Source of the DNA: an uncultured Lachnospiraceae bacterium
GTDB lineage: Bacteria; Bacillota; Clostridia; Lachnospirales; Lachnospiraceae
Reading direction: 5' to 3'
DNA length: 64,000 nt
NCBI GenBank assembly: GCA_900548905.1
Contig: URMK01000031.1
Location: 10,447 to 74,446, forward strand
Of this stretch, positions 33,700 through 42,422 are shown in pieces. Numbering within the stretch: the stretch's first letter is position 1; the number at the start of each line of letters is the position of its first letter. Both the position numbers and the translations under genes were made by a program. Below the pieces are notes generated by a model. It saw only the letters and a program-made list of their open reading frames with translations, was not told the origin of the DNA and searched no databases.

Positions 33700-36660
33700 T
33701 TATTCAAACTGATACCGCATCTCCCAATAGAACTCCTCCTCATCCAGCCTGTATTGAGGCAGAAGCTCAGGACCGCAGGAATTGGATCCTACGCCGCTTT
33801 GCTTATAATCGGTACAGACGACGACGGAGCCGCATTTTTCCAGTTCATAGTTGTGCTGCTTTGTTTCCAGCTCCTGTATCGTGTATTCCGAAGCGTTGAA
33901 ACTGAAGGGCCTGCTGCCTTCGGCCTGCATACCGCCCACCCTGACCAGGGAGCAGTTATAATGACTGCCGTTTTCCTGGGGGCGCACATAGTCCACATGG
34001 AGCTGGGGCACCGTCGTATGGAAAACATCCATATAGCTTGCCTGATGCTTGTCACAGTAGCTTTCATGAGGGCCGTATCCCAGATAGGTAACCTCCTGCT
34101 CCTCCTGCGGAAGGCAGAATTTCAAACCGAAACGGGGCAGGAAGGGGAAGGAGGTATCTCTTTTTGCATCCACGGCAACCTTGATTTCCCCATCGCCGTT
34201 TACATTCCATACCGCATGCAGGCGCAGGAAGGGCTGTATGTAAACAGCGGCAATGGAAAAGTCGCAGGTAACGGTTATCACACCCTGTCTGGCTTTGGCT
34301 TCGCATGCATATACTTTTACCACACTTCTGTCATATCCCGCTTCCTTCCAGGAATGGATGATGTTGCGATCATTATCTGTAGGCGCCCGGTATACATTCC
34401 ACTCTGCCGGAGCTGTTATACAGGCTTTGCCGTCCCGTTCCAGCTTCAGGAAACTGCCTTCTTTTTTCCCGAACTCATAACATAGGCTGCTGTTTTCCAT
34501 ACGGAATACTTCCGGGGTTTCCGTAAGGGTGAGAGGCTCTCCCTTTTTCTGCAGGGACAGCTTACTCTCTTTCTCCCCGGAAAGCACGAACTGATCAAAA
34601 CCCATTTCATGGCCGGCCTGGGTCAGCTTATCCTTTGTTTTCTGGAGGTAGGTCAGCTTAAGGCAGCAGTGGGCTTTGGGGTTGGCGGGAAGCTTCAGCG
34701 TAACATCGGTGAAGCCGTGTGGGGCCGCATCAAGTTCTTCCAGTACCCCTTCCTTCCGAAGGGTTCCCTCTTCTTTGATCTCATAGCGGACATAGATATA
34801 GTCCTTCAGGTTCCTGAAATCCAGTTTGTTGTGCAGGCGGATAATCCCTTTTTTCCGATCCAGCAGCTCGGCCCTGACCGGACGGATGGCATTTTTCCAC
34901 TCGTAAAGCCCTTCGTGAGGCCTTCTGTCGGGGAATACCAGCCCATCCATGCAGAAATTCCCGTCATGAGGAAATTCTCCCGCATCTCCTCCGTAATGGA
35001 ACATTTCCTTTCCGTTTTCCGCCCGGCCTTCATAGGTGGCATGATCACACCATTCCCACACAAACCCGCCGCAGAATCCGTCATAACGGTATATCTGCTG
35101 CATATAGTCTTCGATATCCCCCGGGCCGTTGCCCATGGCATGAATGAATTCACATTGGATAAACGGCTTTTTAACTCCGGGTTCTGCAAAATATTCCTCA
35201 ATTTTCCGGGTGGAAGCATACATATAGCTTTCCACATCCAGCATGGATTCATCCTTTTCATGCCCTTCGGGCTGGAAATGGACGCTTTCATAATGGAGCA
35301 GCCTTGTGGGATCGTAATTCTTCACCCAGCGGCCCGCTTCTTCCATATTGGTTCCAAAGCCGGATTCATTTCCCAGGGACCAGAAAATAACGCCGCACTG
35401 GTTCTTGTCACGTATCACACAACGCTGTACCCTGTCCAGTATGGCCTTTTTATAAGAAGGATCCTGAACAAAATAGCTGTAAGTGCCCTCCGTGCTGCCT
35501 CCGTAAATAGTGGCGGCGCCGTGGGACTCGATGTCCGTTTCCGCGATCATATAGAAACCATATTCGCTGCACAGCTCCGGAAACCAGGGGGCATTGGGGT
35601 AATGGCTGGTACGGATGGCATTAATATTAGCCTCCTTCATGATCCGCAAATCAAACATAGCATCCACCCGGGAAACTACGGCACCGGTATAGGGGCTGCT
35701 GTCGTGCCGGTTCACCCCCTTGAACTTTACAGGCCTGTTATTGATCAGTACCACGCCGTCCCGTATGGCAACGGTACGGATCCCTACCTTCTGAATCAGG
35801 ATCTCTTCCGGGGTCTTGATTTTGAGGGTATATTGATAAGGCTCCTCCGCATTCCACAAAACGGGATCCGCAACCCGGAAAACGGCTTTCCCGCCTTCGG
35901 CAGGACATTCCCCCAGAAGGGTATCCTTGTCCCACAATTCACAGGTCACCGAAGGCTCTCCCACCACCTCATCAAGCCTTACTTCCACTTCCGCCCTGTT
36001 TTCCTCAAAATGAACGGGTGTTGTAACCGTGTAATCCCTCACATATTCTTTGGGTCTGAAAAGCAGGTACACATCCCGGAAAATACCTGACATACGGAAT
36101 TTATCCTGATCCTCCAGGTAGCTTCCGTCGCACCATTTCAGGACCAGAACCGCCAGCTTATTCATTCCCGCCCTGGTTTTTCCAGTAACATTGAACTCAC
36201 TGGGGCTGTGGGATACCTGGCTGTAGCCTGCAAACTTTCCGTTTATCCACACATAAAAACAGGAATCCACTCCTTCAAAATAAAGGAACTGTTCCTTCTT
36301 AGCCTCCTCACGGCTGATATCAAAATACTTGATATAGGCGCCGCAGGGATTCTCATCCGGTACAAAAGGAGGGTCAAAGGGGAACGGATACCGTATATTG
36401 GTATACTGCTTTTGATCAAAGCCCAGCATCTGCCAGCAGGACGGCACCTCCAGCCTGCCGAAGGCTTCCTCATCAAAATCCTTTTTGTAGAACTCCGGCA
36501 CAGCCTCCGCATATGGGAAGTAGCCGAATTTCCAATCGATCCCGCTTAAGTTTCTAGCGTTCTCCTTTTCCTGCAGATCAAGAGGCACATAAAAACACCT
36601 GTTTTCTTCTGTCCCGACATGCAGTATTTCCGGGTTTTCATAGAATTTTTCCAGAATCAT
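33700..36660 (-). CDS. lacZ: GH2 beta-galactosidase (LacZ type)
   Basis: Cytoplasmic hydrolase of 986 residues cleaving terminal beta-galactosides. Domains in order: jelly-roll (about 40-205), immunoglobulin-like (to about 300), barrel (about 305-600), a second Ig-like domain, and the C-terminal Bgal_small_N beta-sandwich. Acid/base Glu432 (SLGNESGFG) and nucleophile Glu504 (IQCEFIHAMGN) match LacZ. The start at 36660 follows AAAGGAGAG. The promoter is at 36762-36790. No lactose permease or lac repressor lies nearby. Confidence 0.94.
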   Translation of the reverse strand: MILEKFYENPEILHVGTEENRCFYVPLDLQEKENARNLSGIDWKFGYFPYAEAVPEFYKKDFDEEAFGRLEVPSCWQMLGFDQKQYTNIRYPFPFDPPFVPDENPCGAYIKYFDISREEAKKEQFLYFEGVDSCFYVWINGKFAGYSQVSHSPSEFNVTGKTRAGMNKLAVLVLKWCDGSYLEDQDKFRMSGIFRDVYLLFRPKEYVRDYTVTTPVHFEENRAEVEVRLDEVVGEPSVTCELWDKDTLLGECPAEGGKAVFRVADPVLWNAEEPYQYTLKIKTPEEILIQKVGIRTVAIRDGVVLINNRPVKFKGVNRHDSSPYTGAVVSRVDAMFDLRIMKEANINAIRTSHYPNAPWFPELCSEYGFYMIAETDIESHGAATIYGGSTEGTYSYFVQDPSYKKAILDRVQRCVIRDKNQCGVIFWSLGNESGFGTNMEEAGRWVKNYDPTRLLHYESVHFQPEGHEKDESMLDVESYMYASTRKIEEYFAEPGVKKPFIQCEFIHAMGNGPGDIEDYMQQIYRYDGFCGGFVWEWCDHATYEGRAENGKEMFHYGGDAGEFPHDGNFCMDGLVFPDRRPHEGLYEWKNAIRPVRAELLDRKKGIIRLHNKLDFRNLKDYIYVRYEIKEEGTLRKEGVLEELDAAPHGFTDVTLKLPANPKAHCCLKLTYLQKTKDKLTQAGHEMGFDQFVLSGEKESKLSLQKKGEPLTLTETPEVFRMENSSLCYEFGKKEGSFLKLERDGKACITAPAEWNVYRAPTDNDRNIIHSWKEAGYDRSVVKVYACEAKARQGVITVTCDFSIAAVYIQPFLRLHAVWNVNGDGEIKVAVDAKRDTSFPFLPRFGLKFCLPQEEQEVTYLGYGPHESYCDKHQASYMDVFHTTVPQLHVDYVRPQENGSHYNCSLVRVGGMQAEGSRPFSFNASEYTIQELETKQHNYELEKCGSVVVCTDYKQSGVGSNSCGPELLPQYRLDEEEFYWEMRYQFE

Positions 36661-36672
36661 AAGCTCTCCTTT

Positions 36673-36686
36673 GGAACGAACGTTCC
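36673..36686 (-). promoter_or_regulatory. Short palindrome in the lacZ leader
   Basis: GGAACG-AA-CGTTCC, perfect six-base arms, just before the lacZ ribosome binding site and 75 bases after the -10 box. Could be an operator or a leader hairpin. Confidence 0.45.
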
Positions 36687-36761
36687 GTTTCCTCTTATCG
36701 GATTTTCCTTTTCCCGCCAATAAAGCAGGTTCTGTTGTCCAGTTGGCGGCTGCTACTGTAA

Positions 36762-36790
36762 ATTATAAAGAAAATATGTTACACTTACAA
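36762..36790 (-). promoter_or_regulatory. Promoter of lacZ
   Basis: Leftward TTGTAA (36790-36785), 17-base spacer, TATAAT (36767-36762). Confidence 0.8.
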
Positions 36791-36864
36791 TACAAAAAAG
36801 AAAGATTAATGAAAAAACGCTGCCAGCAGGAACCCTGACGGTATACAGCAGAATGTGAGGAAAT

Positions 36865-38067
36865 ATGTACGATACGACAGTAACATTGAAAAAAGGGACC
36901 GGCAGGACTTTAAAATCCGGCGGGATGTGGGTTTATGATAATGAAATAGAAAGCATTACAGGGACGTTTGAAAACGGCGATCTGGTTACGGTGCACGATT
37001 TTGACGGTTATTTCCTGGGGATCGGCTTTATCAATACCAATTCCAAAATTACGGTACGCCTTCTTTCCCGGAAAAAAGGCACGGTTATCGACCGGGCTTT
37101 TCTGGAAAAGAGAACTGCCGATGCCTGGGAATACCGGAAGCAGACCGTAGACACCGGCTGCTGCCGGGTGATTTTCGGCGAAGCGGACTGGCTTCCCGGA
37201 CTGGTTGTGGACAAATTTTCGGATGTGCTTGTCGTGGAGTCCCTGGCGTTGGGCATTGATCGGCTTAAGCCCATGATTCTGGAGGGACTTTGCCGTATCC
37301 TGCAAAGGGACGGGATTGCCATACGGGGTATTTATGAGCGCAGTGATGCCAAGGTAAGGCTGCAGGAGGGGATGGAACGCTTCAAGGGCTTTATCGGCGC
37401 TCCTTTCGACACCAAAGTGCAGATAGAGGAAAATGGAGTCAAATATATAGTAGATGTGGAGGACGGGCAGAAAACCGGTTTTTTCCTGGATCAAAAATAT
37501 AACAGGGCCTCTATCCAGCGGCTGTGCAGAGGGAAAAAGGTGCTGGACTGCTTTACCCATACCGGCTCTTTTGCCTTGAATGCGGGTATTGCGGGAGCGG
37601 AAAGCGTATTGGGAGTGGATGCTTCCCAAACAGGCATTCTCCGGGCCGAGGAAAATGCCAGGCTGAACGGGCTGGAGGATCGGGTCCGTTTCCGGTGCGC
37701 CGATGTATTTGAACTCCTGCCCGATCTGGAGGGACAGGGGGAACGGTTTGATGTGGTCATCCTGGATCCCCCGGCATTTACGAAATCAAGGAATTCCATC
37801 AAGAATGCGGTGAAGGGATACCGGGAAATCAATCTGCGGGGGATGAAGCTTGTGGAAAACGGGGGCTTCCTGGCCACCTGCTCCTGCTCCCATTTTATGG
37901 AGCCGGATCTTTTTGCCAAGACGATACGGGAGGCGGCATCCGGCGCCCATAAAAGGCTGCGCCAGGTGGAATTCCGTACCCAGTGCTGTGATCATCCCAT
38001 TCTCTGGGCGGCGGATGAGTCCTATTATCTGAAATTTTATATTTTCCAGGTGGTGGATGAACAGTAG
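36865..38067 (+). CDS. rlmI: 23S rRNA (cytosine-C5) methyltransferase RlmI-like
   Basis: SAM-dependent rRNA methyltransferase of 400 residues. An N-terminal PUA-like domain (about 1-85) and a central EEHAD-like domain precede the Rossmann methyltransferase with VLDCFTHTGSFALNAG, VILDPPAFTKSR and the catalytic Cys stretch ATCSCSHFM. Family members modify C1962 of 23S rRNA. GTGAGGAA precedes the start. First gene of a rightward set with the OGG-like and Lrp genes. Confidence 0.93.
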   Translation: MYDTTVTLKKGTGRTLKSGGMWVYDNEIESITGTFENGDLVTVHDFDGYFLGIGFINTNSKITVRLLSRKKGTVIDRAFLEKRTADAWEYRKQTVDTGCCRVIFGEADWLPGLVVDKFSDVLVVESLALGIDRLKPMILEGLCRILQRDGIAIRGIYERSDAKVRLQEGMERFKGFIGAPFDTKVQIEENGVKYIVDVEDGQKTGFFLDQKYNRASIQRLCRGKKVLDCFTHTGSFALNAGIAGAESVLGVDASQTGILRAEENARLNGLEDRVRFRCADVFELLPDLEGQGERFDVVILDPPAFTKSRNSIKNAVKGYREINLRGMKLVENGGFLATCSCSHFMEPDLFAKTIREAASGAHKRLRQVEFRTQCCDHPILWAADESYYLKFYIFQVVDEQ

Positions 38068-38111
38068 CGAAAAAGACAGACAACAGACCTTATACGGAGG
38101 AATAACCACAG

Positions 38112-39047
38112 ATGTACCAGACAATACTTTATGATTTTGATATACATATGCTTATGGATTCGGGACAGGTGTTCCGGATCCGCCCCTGCGGGGAAAATAC
38201 ATACGTGGCGGCATCCGGAAGCCATGTGGTGCGGATACGACAGACACCTTCTGTATCTGCCAACATGCCGGACCTGTCTGGTTCCGGTGCGGGCAGGGAG
38301 GGGGTCTGTGTGGAATTTTCCTGTTCCCCCGGGGAGTTTGCATCGTATTGGCACAACTATTTCGACCTTGCCACAGATTACGGGGCCATGAAGCAGGCTG
38401 TGGATCCCGAGGATAGCTTCTTACTCTCTGCCGTTTCCTATGGAGGCGGAATCCGTATTCTCCGCCAGGATCTTTGGGAGACCATCCTTTGTTTCCTCAT
38501 ATCACAGAATAATAATATTTCCCGTATCCGTAAGAGTGTGGATGCCCTTTGCCGCCGTTTCGGGGATAAACTGGAAGCGGAGGGGGTTTTTCCGGATCCG
38601 GACCTCTACTCCTTTCCCGCACCGGAAACAATTGCGGACGGCGGTCCGGAAGGATTGCAGGATCTGGGGCTGGGCTATCGGGATAAGTATATTCTGGCTA
38701 TGGCACAGCGCTGCAGAGGCGACAGCGGAAAGGAATTTCTGGAATCCCTGCAAAACGCTGGGTATGAGGAAGCGATCTCCCTTCTCACCAAAGAATTCGG
38801 AGTGGGGCGTAAGGTGGCCGACTGCATCTGCCTGTTTGGCCTTCACCATATCGGGGCTTTTCCTGTGGATACCCATGTAAAACAGATTCTTGCCTCCTAT
38901 TACCCAAAGGGGTTTCCCTTTGAACGTTACCAGGGCTTTGCCGGAGTCATGCAGCAGTATATGTTTTACTACAAGCTTTCTCTTCCGTCCTCCCGGACGA
39001 AAAAAGCCCCCCGGAAACCCGTCACAGCCAGGAAAAAAATAAGCTAA
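38112..39047 (+). CDS. 8-oxoguanine DNA glycosylase (OGG1-like)
   Basis: DNA repair glycosylase/AP lyase of 311 residues. The helix-hairpin-helix and Gly/Pro-Asp region GVGRKVADCICLFGLHHIGAFPVD supplies catalytic Lys234 and Asp253, matching the OGG1 subgroup rather than MutY or Nth. The N-terminal OGG_N-like beta domain (about 1-100) is present, and QNNNISRIRKSV (132-143) is the OGG DNA-contact helix. GGAGG precedes the start. Removes oxidised guanine. Confidence 0.92.
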   Translation: MYQTILYDFDIHMLMDSGQVFRIRPCGENTYVAASGSHVVRIRQTPSVSANMPDLSGSGAGREGVCVEFSCSPGEFASYWHNYFDLATDYGAMKQAVDPEDSFLLSAVSYGGGIRILRQDLWETILCFLISQNNNISRIRKSVDALCRRFGDKLEAEGVFPDPDLYSFPAPETIADGGPEGLQDLGLGYRDKYILAMAQRCRGDSGKEFLESLQNAGYEEAISLLTKEFGVGRKVADCICLFGLHHIGAFPVDTHVKQILASYYPKGFPFERYQGFAGVMQQYMFYYKLSLPSSRTKKAPRKPVTARKKIS

Positions 39048-39058
39048 GGGAGGTTTTC

Positions 39059-39499
39059 ATGGATAAAACCGATTCCGTCATTCTTACTATATTAAAAGAA
39101 AACAGCCGCGCAAGCGCCTCCGATATCAGTAAACAGGTATCTCTTTCCGTACCCGCTGTCACCGAACGCATCCGTAAGCTGGAGCAGACAGGTGTGATAG
39201 AAAAATATACCATACGGATTAATCCCGGTGCTTCCGGGTATAACCTTCTGGCCTTTATCCTGGTAAAAATGGATTATTCCCGGAACATAGACGCTTTCCA
39301 GGATGCCTGCCGGCAGCTTCCCCAGGTATTGGAATGCCACCATATCGCCGGGCCTGCGGATTTTCTTCTTAAAGTGCTTTTCCGGGATATGCAGGATATT
39401 GAAGATTTCCTGTCCGGCACTTTGAAGGATATCCCGGGTGTGACGGATGCCAATACGATTATCTGTCTGTCCACTCTGAAGGAAGAAATAACGGTATAA
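39059..39499 (+). CDS. Lrp/AsnC family transcriptional regulator
   Basis: Regulator of 146 residues. The N-terminal winged helix (about 1-50, DSVILTILKENSRASASDISKQVSLSVPAVTERI) is followed by a RAM/AsnC effector domain with CHHIAGPADFLLKVLFRD and the ending FLSGTLKDIPGVTDANTIICLS. It usually binds an amino acid and controls amino acid metabolism. GGGAGG precedes the start, 12 bases after the glycosylase gene. Confidence 0.93.
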   Translation: MDKTDSVILTILKENSRASASDISKQVSLSVPAVTERIRKLEQTGVIEKYTIRINPGASGYNLLAFILVKMDYSRNIDAFQDACRQLPQVLECHHIAGPADFLLKVLFRDMQDIEDFLSGTLKDIPGVTDANTIICLSTLKEEITV

Positions 39500-39526
39500 G
39501 CGAAGGCGTTTCATAGAGACCGTGTG

Positions 39527-40246
39527 TCATTCCGGACGGGCGGTACTTCTTTTCATGGCCCTGATTTTCTTTTTTGTCTCCGAATCCACGCAAAGGGATT
39601 CCGTAATTTTCTGCAGGGACTTGTTATAAGTAAAATCATCCAGTGTATTGTTCCGCAGATAGGCCATGGTTTTCTCCGGGAACTGTACGTAACACATGGA
39701 TACAGCCCAGGCAACAGCCATTTTTACATAGTAACCCTGGTGTTTGATTCGATCAAGGACAGGATAGATCCGGTCTATATATTCCCCGGTGATAAAGTAG
39801 TCCAGCAGCATTACTACGGCAAAACGGACAATGAATTCCCCGCTGTTTTCCAGGCAGGGCTGAAGGAACTCCCAAAAATCTTCCGGGTACTGTTTTGCCG
39901 CTTTCATGGTGATACAGAAGCTGTCGCATACGGACCAGTTATCGATTTTGGGGATAAAGGCGGCCGTCTGCTCCAGGATTTCATGGAGGGGCGCTTTTGC
40001 GTATCCAATGATAAACCCCTGCAGCATAATTTCTTCAAAGCTGTCCTCTGTGCAGAGGCTGAGGTTTTGGGTCCAGTTTTCTTTTGCCAGTTTTTTTGCA
40101 AGCTTTCGCAGGGCAGGCAGTCTTACTCCGAGTATATGATCCGTTCCCGGAAGCAGGGAGGATGAAAAATCCCTGTAGGCAGGATCTGCCAGCAGGGATA
40201 ACTGTTCTTTTATGGAATTATTCTTTTTTCCGGAAGCGGTCGGCAT
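39527..40246 (-). CDS. DNA alkylation repair protein (AlkD-like HEAT repeats)
   Basis: 239-residue all-helical protein with the AlkD family pattern GVRLPALRKLAKKLAKENW, EEIMLQGFIIGYAK, IDNWSVCDSFC and RFAVVMLLDYFI. AlkD proteins excise positively charged N3- and N7-alkylpurines without base flipping. GAGGG lies ten bases before the start, inside the upstream carbonic-anhydrase-like gene (29-base overlap). Converges with the Lrp gene; no clear terminator separates them. Confidence 0.9.
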   Translation of the reverse strand: MPTASGKKNNSIKEQLSLLADPAYRDFSSSLLPGTDHILGVRLPALRKLAKKLAKENWTQNLSLCTEDSFEEIMLQGFIIGYAKAPLHEILEQTAAFIPKIDNWSVCDSFCITMKAAKQYPEDFWEFLQPCLENSGEFIVRFAVVMLLDYFITGEYIDRIYPVLDRIKHQGYYVKMAVAWAVSMCYVQFPEKTMAYLRNNTLDDFTYNKSLQKITESLCVDSETKKKIRAMKRSTARPE

Positions 40247-40721
40247 ATTCTTTTCCCTCTTTGATGTAAGTTTCTGCGTTTCTTTTGTTATTTTCCACTT
40301 CCTGGTCCAGAACCTGCCGTTTCACGCATGCAGGGCTTCCTATAACCATGGAATTATCCGGCACAATCGTGTTTTGTGTCACCAATGCTCCCGCGCCGAT
40401 AATACAGTTTTTTCCGATAGATGCGCCGTTTAACAGGATAGCCCCCATGCCGATCAGGGTGTTATCTCCGATGCAGCAGCCGTGGATAATAGCCCCATGT
40501 CCTACTGTTACATGGTTTCCTATCGTAACGGGGTGGCCCTGATCCACATGGACCACTGCGTTGTCCTGAATATTACTGCCTTCGCCAATCCGGATTTCCT
40601 CCGACTCCGCACGGATAACCGCATGGAACCATATGCTGCAGTCCTCTCCTATATGTACATCACCTAATATGACCGCGTCCGGCGCGAGAAAAGCGCTCTC
40701 TGCAATTTCCGGTGTTTTCAT
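40218..40721 (-). CDS. Gamma-carbonic-anhydrase-like hexapeptide-repeat protein
   Basis: Left-handed beta-helix protein of 167 residues with many hexapeptide repeats (AVILGDVHIGEDCSIW, VTIGNHVTVGHGAIIHGCCIG). Metal-ligand His are seen in VVHVDQGH, VGHGAIIHG. The family (YrdA/PaaY/gamma-CA) forms trimers and may hydrate CO2 or act as a thioesterase. The ATG at 40721 has AAAGGA nearby; an ATG at 40739 lacks a site. Confidence 0.9.
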   Translation of the reverse strand: MKTPEIAESAFLAPDAVILGDVHIGEDCSIWFHAVIRAESEEIRIGEGSNIQDNAVVHVDQGHPVTIGNHVTVGHGAIIHGCCIGDNTLIGMGAILLNGASIGKNCIIGAGALVTQNTIVPDNSMVIGSPACVKRQVLDQEVENNKRNAETYIKEGKEYADRFRKKE

Positions 40722-40803
40722 GGCAGATGTTCCTTTCATACTAATTGTAATCTTTTCCCGGTATTCCGGCCCCCCATATACGGGCGGCCCGGAGCTAGGT
40801 TTA

Positions 40804-40832
40804 TTATGCCATTCCTTTCGCGGGGAGTCAAT
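40804..40832 (-). promoter_or_regulatory. Promoter of the gamma-CA-like/AlkD genes
   Basis: Leftward TTGACT (40832-40827), 17-base spacer, CATAAT (40809-40804). Confidence 0.75.
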
Positions 40833-40870
40833 TACAATATCAGGATCTGCACCCCATACCTAAAACAGCA

Positions 40871-40898
40871 TTGCAGGATTCCTGTAAATCCGTATAAT
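40871..40898 (+). promoter_or_regulatory. Promoter of the second sugar island
   Basis: TTGCAG (40871-40876), 16-base spacer, TATAAT (40893-40898), 46 bases before the response regulator start. Confidence 0.75.
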
Positions 40899-40943
40899 TA
40901 GAATAAGGGATGGCTCATCACCGGATAGAGAAGGGGAAAACGC

Positions 40944-42422
40944 ATGCTTAAAATTTTGCTTGTGGAAGATGAAAAGCTCGAGCTGGAAACGCTGCGGGAT
41001 TATGTGGACTGGAAAAGTCTGGGTGTCGGGAAGGTTTACACGGCCAGAAATGGCAGAAGCGCGCTGGAATGTATGTCGGAACACGAACCGGATATCCTGA
41101 TCACGGATATCCAGATGCCGGTTATGAACGGAATTGAACTGACAAAAAGAGTGCGGGAGGAAGGATACCGGTGCAAGATTATCTTCCTGTCCGGTTACGA
41201 TGATTTTGAATATTTAAAAGCCGCTTTTCAGGTACAGGCTATCGACTATATTTTGAAGCCGTTCAGTGTGGAAGAGGTGGAAAAACTCATCCTCCGCATA
41301 AAAGGGGAGCTGGAGAAGGAACATACCGCAGAGGTTTCCCGGAAGCTGGCTTCGGGGCAGCTGCTGGCCAATGCCTGTGAAGGCAGGGAGGAAAATCTGG
41401 AGGAAATGTCGGAAACCTGCTTCGGAAGGCCTGTTGAGGAAAAGGCTTATGGAATGCTTGCCATATACGGAGCGCCGGAAGAAAAGCTTGTCCACCGGAT
41501 TTCCGAACTGTTTGAAGTGCAGCATGCTTTTCTTTCCGACCAGATGATATATGTCATTCTGCAGGCCTACATTTCTTTTCAGGATGCCGCGGGCAGGATC
41601 GCTAAACTTCTGGATGGGGAAGGAAGTGTGGCCTGGCATACCCAAAAGCTGTCCATAAAAGAACTGCATACTGCCGCTGTCCTGCTTTCCGGAATGCAGG
41701 ATGAAATGTTCTATGGACAGCCGGGCGAGGTGGTCTGTGCTCACTCCGGGGATAAAAAGGCGGTTTCTGTTGATCGGGGCGCTTACCACAGCGCCAGACA
41801 AGAATTGCGCCGTTTTATTACCGCCGGGAACGACATGGAAGCGGATATAGCCATGTTAAGATGCCTGGAAGAGTTGAGAAAAGGAAACCGGAGGGAATGC
41901 CAGAGAGAGGTTTACGGATTATATCTCAATCTCCATAACCGCCTGGAAATGGAGGATTCCCGTTTAATGGAGGAAATGGATAAACGGAGTGTCAAGCCGG
42001 AGCTGTTAATTCTTGATCTTGGTTTCTTTTCCCAGGTGCAGGAAGCCCTGCGGCAATATGTAATAAGCCTTTGCTGTTTTTACAAACGCCAGCAGGAGGA
42101 TCCGAACTACTATATATCGGGTTGGGTTAAAGAATATATAGAAAAAAATTATGCCGGAGCCTGTAGTGTGGAAGAAATGGCAGAGGGGCTCCGGCTGTCC
42201 CCCAACTATCTGCGGAGCCTGTTCAAAGCAGGAACCGGACAGACCATTCTGGAGTATCTGACCGATTTCCGTCTGCAGAAAGCATGTGAACTTTTAAAGG
42301 ATAAAACACAGAAAGTAAAAGACATCGGACTGCTGGTAGGTTATGAAAACATATCCTATTTCAGTCAGGTGTTTGTAAAGCATTATGGGGTGACGCCAAA
42401 TGAATATCGTAAAATGGTTTAG
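40944..42422 (+). CDS. AraC-type response regulator (YesN-like)
   Basis: Regulator of 492 residues. The receiver (1-120) has Glu8/Asp9, phospho-acceptor Asp55 (ILITDIQMPV) and Lys in YILKPFS. A degenerate middle region and a C-terminal AraC double helix-turn-helix (NYLRSLFKAGTGQTILEYL, NISYFSQVFVKHYG, ending PNEYRKMV) follow. Its gene opens the second sugar island and overlaps the kinase gene by 23 bases, so they form a pair. Expected to activate the transporter genes after the terminator at 44168. Confidence 0.93.
   Translation: MLKILLVEDEKLELETLRDYVDWKSLGVGKVYTARNGRSALECMSEHEPDILITDIQMPVMNGIELTKRVREEGYRCKIIFLSGYDDFEYLKAAFQVQAIDYILKPFSVEEVEKLILRIKGELEKEHTAEVSRKLASGQLLANACEGREENLEEMSETCFGRPVEEKAYGMLAIYGAPEEKLVHRISELFEVQHAFLSDQMIYVILQAYISFQDAAGRIAKLLDGEGSVAWHTQKLSIKELHTAAVLLSGMQDEMFYGQPGEVVCAHSGDKKAVSVDRGAYHSARQELRRFITAGNDMEADIAMLRCLEELRKGNRRECQREVYGLYLNLHNRLEMEDSRLMEEMDKRSVKPELLILDLGFFSQVQEALRQYVISLCCFYKRQQEDPNYYISGWVKEYIEKNYAGACSVEEMAEGLRLSPNYLRSLFKAGTGQTILEYLTDFRLQKACELLKDKTQKVKDIGLLVGYENISYFSQVFVKHYGVTPNEYRKMV

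Noticed and set aside
34609..36090. 493-codon plus-strand frame inside the beta-galactosidase gene.
   Set aside because: Antisense shadow of a gene with both catalytic Glu residues in place.
36781..36840. Catabolite-responsive (cre) site near AAACGCTGCCA upstream of lacZ.
   Set aside because: The left half does not match the consensus and one core position is wrong.
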